NCBI GenBank assembly: GCA_028065135.1 | Contig: JAPTWR010000058.1 | Location: 1 to 8,544 of the forward strand | Direction: 5' to 3' | Length of the DNA stretch: 8,544 nt | Source: Acidithiobacillus sp. | Lineage (GTDB): Bacteria; Pseudomonadota; Gammaproteobacteria; Acidithiobacillales; Acidithiobacillaceae | Shown here: piece after piece, positions 1-5,631 of the stretch | How the letters are laid out: each line of letters opens with the position of its first letter | Numbering within the stretch: position 1 is the first letter of the stretch | The notes under the pieces: generated by a model | Seen by the model: the letters and a program-made list of their open reading frames with translations, nothing else | What the model was told of the DNA's origin: nothing | The model's database searches: none | Program-made: the position numbers and the translations under genes

Positions 1-167
1 ACTTGCGCGACGACAAGGATCAACCGGTGCTGCACACTCTGCTGGCCGCTTTCAAGACGTCTGGTGCTGACTACCTCATCACGGGAGACAAAGACCTTCT
101 GGCGTTGGCTGATCGATATCCTATAATCACCCCAATGGAATTCTGGCGGACGCATGGGGGAGTGTAA
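1..167 (+). CDS. PIN-domain toxin, C-terminal fragment (5' end outside window)
   Basis: The open frame enters from the left edge (first full codon at 3) and ends at TAA 165-167, giving the last 54 residues. It shows the C-terminal signature of the COG1569-type PIN family, the putative toxin component of VapBC-like modules. An Arg-Asp-Asp-Lys-Asp segment is followed by a helix, then ADYLITGDKDLLAL, in which the TGDxDLL acidic motif supplies the last metal-binding aspartates of the nuclease site. It ends with a short strand, IITPMEFW. PIN toxins of this type are small metal-dependent ribonucleases that cut RNA in the cytoplasm. The N-terminal acidic residues and any antitoxin gene would lie left of the window. 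The next gene starts inside this one (14-bp overlap). The family call is secure; whether the full gene is intact cannot be seen. Confidence 0.85.
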   Translation, partial: LRDDKDQPVLHTLLAAFKTSGADYLITGDKDLLALADRYPIITPMEFWRTHGGV

Positions 168-462
168 CTCCGACGAACGCACCCGCATCCATGAAGAAAT
201 CGAAACCGCCGCCCAGACGGAGGGTTATACCATCGGGACCTGTACCAGGGTGCTGATGCACCTGCTGGATATTTGTCAATATTTGATCGATTCGGCCTAC
301 GAGGCCGAACGCATGCGACGGCTGACAGCCGCTACCGGAATGCGCCCGGCCCTGTTGGAGAATCTCATCAACCTGCGGAACCAAATCTCCACGGAGACCG
401 AAACGGGCATCGGAATCGCTGCATCTGAGTCTGCCTATATGCTCGCTTGTCCATCATCTTGA
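154..462 (+). CDS. Small hypothetical protein overlapping the PIN gene
   Basis: A 102-residue frame from ATG 154 to TGA 460-462. I do not recognise the family. The start overlaps the PIN gene end by 14 bp, with a weak GGCGGA just upstream, so it may be translationally coupled to the toxin gene. Codon use looks coding: most third positions are G or C. The protein looks soluble and helical. It has an acidic N-terminus (about residues 1-24), a leucine- and alanine-rich middle with heptad-like spacing (about 33-75) and a polar tail. There is no signal peptide or membrane segment. It could be a third component of the PIN module or an independent small gene. The tail after about residue 85 is less convincing and may reflect an altered C-terminus. 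It converges on the mazF-like gene with only 39 bp between them and no obvious terminator hairpin. Confidence 0.55.
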   Translation: MGECNSDERTRIHEEIETAAQTEGYTIGTCTRVLMHLLDICQYLIDSAYEAERMRRLTAATGMRPALLENLINLRNQISTETETGIGIAASESAYMLACPSS

Positions 463-501
463 GCTGCCTGCGGGTACTTCCAACCAGTTTCCCCTATTCG
501 A

Positions 502-825
502 CTAGGCAAACCCAAGGAACAGAGCCATCGCCCGATTGACAGCGACCATGATCCCGTAATCCAAGTGTCCGACCACCTGACCCACCTTCTCGCGGGGAAC
601 GGTCTGCAGCTTGTCCACCATGATTTGGGACGGCTTGTGCAGTCCGGTTTCCGGCGAGGCCTCGATGCCAATGCGGTACAGCGGCGCGTCCCGGAGATCG
701 CTGGTAATAGGGAGAATCATCACGGAAGGCAACGTCGAGAACATGTCGGACTGGACGACCAGCGCCGGGCGGGGCTTACCATGGTCCCCCTGCAAGGCGA
801 CAACGACTACGGCTCCTCGGTTCAC
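502..825 (-). CDS. mazF: MazF/PemK-family mRNA interferase toxin
   Basis: A 107-residue protein, normal length for MazF. It begins with RGAVVVVALQGDHGKPRPALV, the family pattern of a first beta strand, a Gly-Asp loop and a KPRP motif. Arg19 matches the catalytic arginine and Thr41, in VMILPITSD, the catalytic threonine of characterised MazF toxins; their 22-residue spacing fits. The strand IMVDKLQTV corresponds to the conserved VDQ-type segment at the dimer interface. By family it is a cytoplasmic sequence-specific endoribonuclease, neutralised by the antitoxin encoded just upstream. The start is GTG at 825-823. It overlaps the antitoxin stop as GTGA, so translation is probably coupled, with the antitoxin made first and in excess. 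The usual acidic residue after the first Arg-Gly is Ala here. All catalytic positions I can recognise are present, so it should be active. Confidence 0.9.
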   Translation of the reverse strand: MNRGAVVVVALQGDHGKPRPALVVQSDMFSTLPSVMILPITSDLRDAPLYRIGIEASPETGLHKPSQIMVDKLQTVPREKVGQVVGHLDYGIMVAVNRAMALFLGFA

Positions 826-1037
826 TCCCAGCCCTCCGTATTTGCCGCCACTTCAAGCCAGTCCATGATCTCTTTCTCCTGCGGATCATTTCGCACGACA
901 AGGCACTGGCGGCGGCATTCCTCCGCAAAGCCGGGGCGGCGGGTGTCTGGCACCCAAATTTGAATTGGGCGCAGCCCGGCGGCGCGCAAGGCGTCTCGGT
1001 GCTTTTGAACGCGTGCGTTCACGTGTGCGGTTGCCAT
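822..1037 (-). CDS. mazE: MazE-like antitoxin (DUF3018 type)
   Basis: A 71-residue protein starting at ATG 1037-1035. It matches the antitoxin MazE family often called DUF3018: an N-terminal NARVQKHRDALRAAGLRPIQIWVPD block (residues 7-31), presumably DNA-binding, then a PGFAEECRRQ helix. An acidic C-terminal tail (EKEIMDWLEV and on to Glu-Gly-Trp-Glu) is the likely toxin-wrapping part. The frame can be extended to a TTG at 1043, but that codon directly abuts the Shine-Dalgarno, whereas the ATG sits 6 nt behind it, so I chose the ATG. It is first in a two-gene operon with the mazF-like toxin, which overlaps its stop. By family it binds and inhibits the toxin and represses the shared promoter. 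The two boxes upstream (1057-1098) are candidate binding sites. Confidence 0.88.
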   Translation of the reverse strand: MATAHVNARVQKHRDALRAAGLRPIQIWVPDTRRPGFAEECRRQCLVVRNDPQEKEIMDWLEVAANTEGWE

Positions 1038-1043
1038 ATACAA

Positions 1044-1050
1044 CCTCCTT
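1044..1050 (-). promoter_or_regulatory. Shine-Dalgarno of the antitoxin gene
   Basis: On the minus strand this reads AAGGAGG, a near-perfect anti-16S match, with a 6-nt spacer (TTGTAT) to ATG 1037. It rules out the upstream TTG as the start and predicts strong translation of the antitoxin relative to the coupled GTG-start toxin. Confidence 0.85.
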
Positions 1051-1056
1051 TATCAG

Positions 1057-1098
1057 GTTACATGAAACACCATAGACGACGATAGCGTTACATGCAAT
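1057..1098. repeat. Paired near-palindromic boxes, candidate antitoxin operators
   Basis: GTTACATG occurs at 1057-1064 and again at 1087-1094, exactly 30 bp apart (about three helical turns, so on the same DNA face). Each sits in a near-palindrome centred on CATG. GTTACATGAAAC (1057-1068) has one mismatched symmetric pair. GTTACATGCAAT (1087-1098) keeps the TTnCATGnAA core. One copy overlaps the proposed -35 and the other the expected transcription start, the usual arrangement for toxin-antitoxin autorepression. The sequence is observed; the operator role is inferred. Confidence 0.5.
1069..1097 (-). promoter_or_regulatory. Candidate sigma70 promoter of the mazEF-like operon
   Basis: On the minus strand TTGCAT (1097-1092) and TATGGT (1074-1069) are separated by 17 nt. 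The -35 matches consensus only at TTG and the -10 at four of six positions, so it is weak by sequence. Its position is right: the start would fall near 1062, shortly before the Shine-Dalgarno. It is flanked and overlapped by the repeated boxes. Confidence 0.4.
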
Positions 1099-1267
1099 AG
1101 CAGCAGGAAAGCGCCGCGCTCTGCTGGTGCTGACTGGCTATTCGTTCTGGGCATTTTTTGCCCCCATGGGCGGGACGGCGCTAATTTTTTCCTGGCTCCT
1201 GCTGGCGCTAGGTATCTGGCGGGCCTCCAAAACGCAGGGGAATGGTGATGCTGATTGCAACGGGTAA
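1088..1267 (+). pseudogene. C-terminal remnant of a DUF423 (YgdD/TMEM256-like) membrane protein
   Basis: The frame ending at TAA 1265-1267 translates from about 1121 as LLVLTGYSFWAFFAPMGGTA, followed by a hydrophobic helix (IFSWLLLALGIW) and a basic/polar tail. This is the last part of DUF423 proteins: the LxLTG turn, the conserved [TA]PxGG motif and the final transmembrane helix. E. coli YgdD has WAFVTPVGG at the equivalent place. A complete member is around 120-130 residues with four membrane helices; only about 48 codons remain. No ATG start lies in frame before an upstream stop near 1073. The homology fades just upstream of 1121, right where the mazE-like promoter region lies on the other strand. 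I read it as a gene truncated by a rearrangement. Function of intact members is poorly known. Confidence 0.7.
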
Positions 1268-1560
1268 TGCATACGGAAAATATCTGGATTTTGCCGATGC
1301 CGAAGTGGGGGACAGGTTCTGGGTTGTGGAGCATGTGCCCTATAGCGGAACGGAGATCAACTCAACAACCGTGCGCTGACATGGGACATGGGTGAGTACG
1401 GTCAAAGATATGGATGGCCTTCGACAAGCCCCGTCCGCGCACGGCCTTCCGGGAAAGTCGGTGATCTTAACAGACAAATATGTGGGCTAGAGCGACTGGA
1501 TCATTGATGCCGCGCTAGTACGACACCCAATCAATATTTCTCCCGAGATGACCAAGCCTC
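1248..1560 (+). pseudogene. Interrupted reading frame of unknown origin in the spacer
   Basis: One frame (ATG 1248, or 1242) reads as protein-like sequence but contains stops at TGA 1377-1379 and TAG 1488-1490. The first piece is a 43-codon ORF with AGGGG 7 nt before ATG 1248, containing YLDFADAEVGDRFWVVEHV. After the stops the same frame continues with KSVILTDKYVG, then SDWIIDAALVRHPINIS, and runs into the antisense of pilY1. I do not recognise the family. The persistence of plausible protein in one frame on both sides of two stops suggests a decayed gene. The alternative is a genuine 43-residue small protein followed by non-coding DNA. Together with the DUF423 remnant this accounts for the roughly 500-bp stretch 1045-1567, where I see no intact recognised gene and no clear terminator. 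Confidence 0.3.
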
Positions 1561-1567
1561 CGGGACA

Positions 1568-4500
1568 TCAATTGACGAGTTTCCATCCCGTGGGGCCGCC
1601 CAGGGGTAAACCAGCACCGAAGCCCGTGGGGAATGTTTTTGACGGTCCAGTATTACTCGCTGCGCCCTGCAGCAAAGTGCGACCATTGAAGCTGGTGACG
1701 GTAGGCGTGAAGGCAGTTCCGTAACCCACGAAAAGCGCGCTGGTAATGGCTGTCCCGGTACTGTCGGTGAAGGTGCCGCTGGGGAAAATGCCATTGTTGA
1801 GGGCATAGAGGTAATAGTAAGCATCGCCATTTCCACAGGAGTTTGCGGATGGCGGCACGGTAACGGGTAGAATGACGGAACCACTGTTGATCAGCGCGGG
1901 TGCGGAAACGACGGACCCCGCTGGCAAAGCCGTGATGGGTGGATTGGCACCAGAGGTCTGCGTAGTAAAGGTCCCGCTGCTCCAGATGCCGGCACCACCA
2001 GCATAGGCGGTCCATACTGGTGACCAAGTACCATTTAGCTGAGAAAAAATAGTGATACCATTGGGTCCTTGTACACGCAGATAGTTTTTACCTTGATAGT
2101 AACTACCACCGATATACTGCACTTCACCCGGATTGCTGCCACTGAGGCTCCCGGACCATGCCGACGAATAATTGCCAATGGCGGTTTTATTAACAAAATC
2201 CTTAGCAAGCGTGAGGGTCGCGGCGCCGGGCGTCAGTAAGCCTGGCAATGTAGCAGAGGATATTTCGTATATGTTACCGGTATTGTCGCCCAGATAGAGA
2301 TTCCCAGAGGCGTCGATATAGGGGGTGGCGGTGTTATTAAAGGGGAGGCTGTCCTGAAAACTTTGGCCAGTGCCCACATTAACCCCTATCAGATAACTGG
2401 TGCTGCTGGTGGCGCTGATGGCTTTGTTTACGGCCCATAATGCCCAGGTTTGGCCAAAGTTCGTACTCCCTGGTGCCTGATATTGATAAAAGACCGGATT
2501 GCTAGGCTGCGGTTGGCTATAATTGCCGCCCAGGTCATCTTCCCATACCGTGTTCTGCAGGTTTGGGGCGGTCGTCCCTGTCAATTGAAGGTCATAGAGA
2601 ATGCTACCGTTACTGGCGCTGCCCGCCACATAAGTGTGCCACTGCGCCGGATTCGCGCCATTCGTGGCATCGGTCGTGTGGAAGCCGCCCTGCATATTCG
2701 TGCCTTGCCAGAAGGTGTTGTAATTCTGGAGTTGCGGCAGCAGGCCCTGAGGCATCCATCCCCAAAGGAGCGTCGGGCTGCCGGTATTGTTGTAGCCCAT
2801 CGCGTACAGGAAGCCGTCATTATCGCTGAAGAGGACCGCATTCTGGCGATTAACGTGGTTGTCTGCGAAGGTCAGGTAACTATTGGCAGTGCCACCTGCA
2901 CCCAGCAGTTGTCCGTTGTTGGGCGCGGTGAGCACCTGCGGTGGGGTGGAGGTGGGCAACCCCATATACCAGCCACTTTGACGCCCGCCGAGATAGGCGC
3001 CGCCGCTGGCAGACGGATTTATGGTGTAGGCGGCAATGGTGCTTGCAGTCAGGTTTGTAGGCAGGGTGCCGAATGCGCTAGGCGCGACACTGGTCAGCGA
3101 ACTCTCTGTTCCTGCCCCGTTCGTGCCGCCGGGCGTCGTGGTATAGAGGACGCTGGTGCGATTGCCGGTGTTCATGTAGGTATTAGCGTCCCAGGATGCG
3201 CTGGCGCTCGGCGTACCGTTGCTCTGTAGCATATAGGCGTAGAGATCGCCTTGCCCAGTGATTGGATTAACATTCTTGAGCAAAAACTCCAAAGACCCCA
3301 CAGTTGCGGAAGGCGGTGCGCCATAGGATGCAGAAACACTTTTGCCAAGGATGTTGGCGATGATGCTGTTCATGGCGGATTGCACATCGGAGGCAGATGT
3401 CGCGGCATAGAAGTTGGTAGTGCCGCCCGCCTGCGCCATTGCGGTGAGCACGGCCTGACCCTGTAGGGCTACGGCCTTGTCTGCATTAGATGCACCCGGG
3501 ACATCAGGATTGACTGCGGAGCCCACCCCTAATACATAAGTCTTGATGCCCTTTTGTGCGAGTGCTTGGATTCCTTGAATGGCTTCTACTACCGCATTAT
3601 TTGGGTCTGATGCTGATGAGCCCGCATTGCTGGCTGTGACTGAGGTAGAAGGAGGATAAAACAACTGTGCTGAGGCACTACCCAATGGAGGATATACATT
3701 GCCTCCCGAACCTTGGGTGGGCTGCCCATCGGTGATGAAAATGACATATTTGCTACCGCAGGTGCTTGGTGGACCCCCATCATTAGGCGTTTTTCCGAAA
3801 TAGCTTAGTGCCGTACTGAAAGCGCCAGCCACTGGAGAATAGCCAGCGGAGGCAGTTATCGGCCCCTTACTTGCATAATTAAAAGACCTATTGTTGGGTA
3901 GAAAAACTTCCGGGAGTATGGCGTTGGCGATATTGGTCGTATTAGTGCTATTGGTTGCGGATATGGGGCTGATAATGTTGCCATTATTATAGGATGTGCT
4001 GGCATTGAAGGCATAGCCACGCTGAGAATACCATACCGCCAAAGATTGAGGGTTATATCCGGCACTAGTCGGATAAACTTTCCATTTATTTCCTAGGTAT
4101 GGAGAAGTGTTATAGCTATAGATTGTTTTTAATGATTGATTCTCATATCCGGCCAGATTATAGTTTAAGTTATATCCAAACGGATCAGCAACAAAATTAC
4201 CGCCGAGATATTGTGTGGAGTAAAGTACATCATTGATTATAGGGTTGTCGCTTGTATCCTTAATGAAAAGAAAAGGCTTTGATAAGGTTCCATATCCACC
4301 CCCGTAATATTCATGTATATAGTAGCAAGAGGTGGAGTTGTTCTGGTAACAAGGATTTGGTATCGATTCATACCCGCCAGGTAAATTGCTTGTTATGTTG
4401 TGGAAAGAAAAGTCATCATTGTTTCCACTCATATAATATACCCACGTATTATAAAGCGATACATTGCCAGACAAAGCGTAATTCATCAGGCCGAACTGTA

Positions 4501-5044
4501 TATTGTTGCTATATTCCGGTGTGTTGATAATTGTGCCGATGGCCTGCTCCGCCACGTTGAGCATGGATTGTGAGTTATCAATATAGCCATAATTGCTAGA
4601 GCTAGAGCTTGTGTTGGATGATGTTGAAGCCCCCACGGCTTTGCAGGCGCTTTGAGCAGCGGCGGTAATGCCGGAAGTATTGCAGGGCACAGAGTAGGGT
4701 ACACTCGCCCCCTTCGATCCTAGCGCGGGAGGGGTGAAGCCGCTGGCGGTATAGGCGACTGGGGATGAGGATGATAGATTCTCATTGTAGTTTGACGAAT
4801 TAGGATTGGACGAACCCCATCCCGACCCGGTCATGATGGCGCCGGAGAGTCCGGTGGGGCCTTGCAGGACGCCCGCCATGCCTTGTGAGTTATCCAGTAA
4901 TATCATCACCTGCGGCTGATTGGCAGGCAGGATATTGATGGTATTGTTGGCCTGGGCGAAGCTGCTCCAACTCGCTAGCGGAGCAGCGGTCATGGTCAGA
5001 CAGAGCACACTGACAATGAATTTCTGACGCCGGTTCTTCTTCAT
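1568..5044 (-). CDS. pilY1: PilY1-like type IV pilus tip adhesin (VWA plus beta-propeller)
   Basis: 1158 residues, within the usual PilY1 range. Residues 1-32 are a Sec signal peptide (basic KKNRRQK, hydrophobic core, likely cut after AQA). Residues about 44-565 form a von Willebrand A domain. It has strand QVMILLDNSQGM with a MIDAS-like DNSQG at 51-55, the SPVAGAFSTALSYF helix (403-416), the KYVIFITDGQPT strand (432-443) and KTYVLGVG (501-508). Residues about 570-1158 are the PilY1 C-terminal propeller: DNDGFLYAMG (741-750), WGWMPQGLLPQL (761-772), NLYLGDNTGNIYEIS (915-929) and PITALPAG (1035-1042). By family it acts at the pilus tip and outer surface in adhesion, surface sensing and antagonism of retraction. 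The ATG overlaps the pilX stop as ATGA, with GAGGAAA upstream. Oddities: a low-GC Tyr/Asn-rich stretch at 182-321, a second DNSQSM motif at 156-161, and no obvious acidic calcium loop. It is the last gene of the visible operon. Confidence 0.88.
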   Translation of the reverse strand: MKKNRRQKFIVSVLCLTMTAAPLASWSSFAQANNTINILPANQPQVMILLDNSQGMAGVLQGPTGLSGAIMTGSGWGSSNPNSSNYNENLSSSSPVAYTASGFTPPALGSKGASVPYSVPCNTSGITAAAQSACKAVGASTSSNTSSSSSNYGYIDNSQSMLNVAEQAIGTIINTPEYSNNIQFGLMNYALSGNVSLYNTWVYYMSGNNDDFSFHNITSNLPGGYESIPNPCYQNNSTSCYYIHEYYGGGYGTLSKPFLFIKDTSDNPIINDVLYSTQYLGGNFVADPFGYNLNYNLAGYENQSLKTIYSYNTSPYLGNKWKVYPTSAGYNPQSLAVWYSQRGYAFNASTSYNNGNIISPISATNSTNTTNIANAILPEVFLPNNRSFNYASKGPITASAGYSPVAGAFSTALSYFGKTPNDGGPPSTCGSKYVIFITDGQPTQGSGGNVYPPLGSASAQLFYPPSTSVTASNAGSSASDPNNAVVEAIQGIQALAQKGIKTYVLGVGSAVNPDVPGASNADKAVALQGQAVLTAMAQAGGTTNFYAATSASDVQSAMNSIIANILGKSVSASYGAPPSATVGSLEFLLKNVNPITGQGDLYAYMLQSNGTPSASASWDANTYMNTGNRTSVLYTTTPGGTNGAGTESSLTSVAPSAFGTLPTNLTASTIAAYTINPSASGGAYLGGRQSGWYMGLPTSTPPQVLTAPNNGQLLGAGGTANSYLTFADNHVNRQNAVLFSDNDGFLYAMGYNNTGSPTLLWGWMPQGLLPQLQNYNTFWQGTNMQGGFHTTDATNGANPAQWHTYVAGSASNGSILYDLQLTGTTAPNLQNTVWEDDLGGNYSQPQPSNPVFYQYQAPGSTNFGQTWALWAVNKAISATSSTSYLIGVNVGTGQSFQDSLPFNNTATPYIDASGNLYLGDNTGNIYEISSATLPGLLTPGAATLTLAKDFVNKTAIGNYSSAWSGSLSGSNPGEVQYIGGSYYQGKNYLRVQGPNGITIFSQLNGTWSPVWTAYAGGAGIWSSGTFTTQTSGANPPITALPAGSVVSAPALINSGSVILPVTVPPSANSCGNGDAYYYLYALNNGIFPSGTFTDSTGTAITSALFVGYGTAFTPTVTSFNGRTLLQGAASNTGPSKTFPTGFGAGLPLGGPTGWKLVN
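4568..4894. repeat. 12-bp exact repeat inside pilY1 encoding Asp-Asn-Ser-Gln
   Basis: TTGTGAGTTATC occurs at 4568-4579 and at 4883-4894, both in the same codon phase. On the coding strand each encodes Asp-Asn-Ser-Gln, giving DNSQSM at residues 156-161 and DNSQGM at 51-56. Only the repeat units are similar; the DNA between them is low-complexity Ser/Gly/Asn coding sequence. Confidence 0.7.
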
Positions 5045-5631
5045 TGCACTTTCCTCAAAATGGCCTGCACCGTGACGCCAAGGCCACCGCCATTGGCTCT
5101 GGATGTATGCACATAGACGACGTAATAACGAATACTTTGCACACCGGGCCCAGTGCCGGTCTGGTTTTGTTCATTGCCGCCCACCTGGGTGGCGAGGGCG
5201 CCAGCGGGATACATCACGTACTGCACGTTGAAATTAAAGCTGCCGTATTGGATAGGAATGGAGGCGCAGGTCGTTCCGGTGCAACTGGACCAAAAACTTG
5301 CGGGCGGCACTGTGGGCCGGGTAGGACCATTAGCGTTGGTCGGTAACGGGAGATACCAAGAGCCCGGGGGGGTGATTTCCGGCCAGTTTGGCAAGGTCTG
5401 CAAGCTGGTATTCGCGGCTGTTACGCCCTGATCCGTCGCTTCCTGCGCGGCGCTCTGCACCGCCATATTGGAAGAAATGAGGACATCGTTACGGGTTAGG
5501 TACATGAGCGCGAGGACAGCAATGGTAACTACCAGCACGAGGACGAGGGTGATGACGAGAATCGCGCCGCTCTCCTGCTTGTTAATCTCTGATTCCTTCG
5601 TGGATTGCACCTGTTTTGCTTGCTCAATCAT
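5041..5631 (-). CDS. pilX: PilX-like minor pilin
   Basis: 196 residues. A 22-residue polar leader ends in KQESG, followed by a long hydrophobic helix AILVITLVLVLVVTIAVLAL and then LMYLTRND. This is the PilX_N pattern, and it corresponds to a prepilin site G22|A23. Position +5 of the mature protein is Ile rather than Glu, as in the tip-located GspK-type minor pilins. The globular part carries a Cys pair, SSCTGTTCAS, likely a disulphide, and ends in a beta strand VTVQAILRKVQ. PilX works with PilV, PilW and FimT/FimU as an initiation complex that primes the fibre in the inner membrane and carries PilY1 to the tip. Its start overlaps the pilW stop (ATGA) and its stop overlaps the pilY1 start (ATGA). 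A C7 tract on the coding strand (5366-5372) lies at codons Thr-Pro-Pro. Confidence 0.85.
   Translation of the reverse strand: MIEQAKQVQSTKESEINKQESGAILVITLVLVLVVTIAVLALMYLTRNDVLISSNMAVQSAAQEATDQGVTAANTSLQTLPNWPEITPPGSWYLPLPTNANGPTRPTVPPASFWSSCTGTTCASIPIQYGSFNFNVQYVMYPAGALATQVGGNEQNQTGTGPGVQSIRYYVVYVHTSRANGGGLGVTVQAILRKVQ

Noticed and set aside
127..384. A minus-strand frame of 85 codons overlapping the 154-462 gene.
   Set aside because: The plus-strand frame has better codon use, overlaps the PIN gene in operon fashion and gives a more protein-like sequence; the minus frame resembles a shadow.
1038..1043. TTG start that would add two residues to the antitoxin.
   Set aside because: The TTG touches the Shine-Dalgarno with no spacer, while the ATG at 1037 is 6 nt away from it.
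1149..1163. Perfect 5-bp hairpin GGGCA/TGCCC with a T5 loop, considered as a terminator.
   Set aside because: There is no T tract following on either strand, the stem is short, and the bases are explained by the DUF423 coding remnant (Trp-Ala-Phe-Phe-Ala-Pro).
1541..1565. Weak inverted repeat (TCCCGAG ... CTCCGGGA) just beyond the pilY1 stop, considered as the operon terminator.
   Set aside because: It needs a bulge, has a loop of about 10 nt and is not followed by a T run in the direction of transcription.
2450..3229. A long plus-strand open frame (259 codons) opposite pilY1.
   Set aside because: It is antisense to the conserved propeller domain, has no recognisable domain, and is explained by the codon bias of the real gene.
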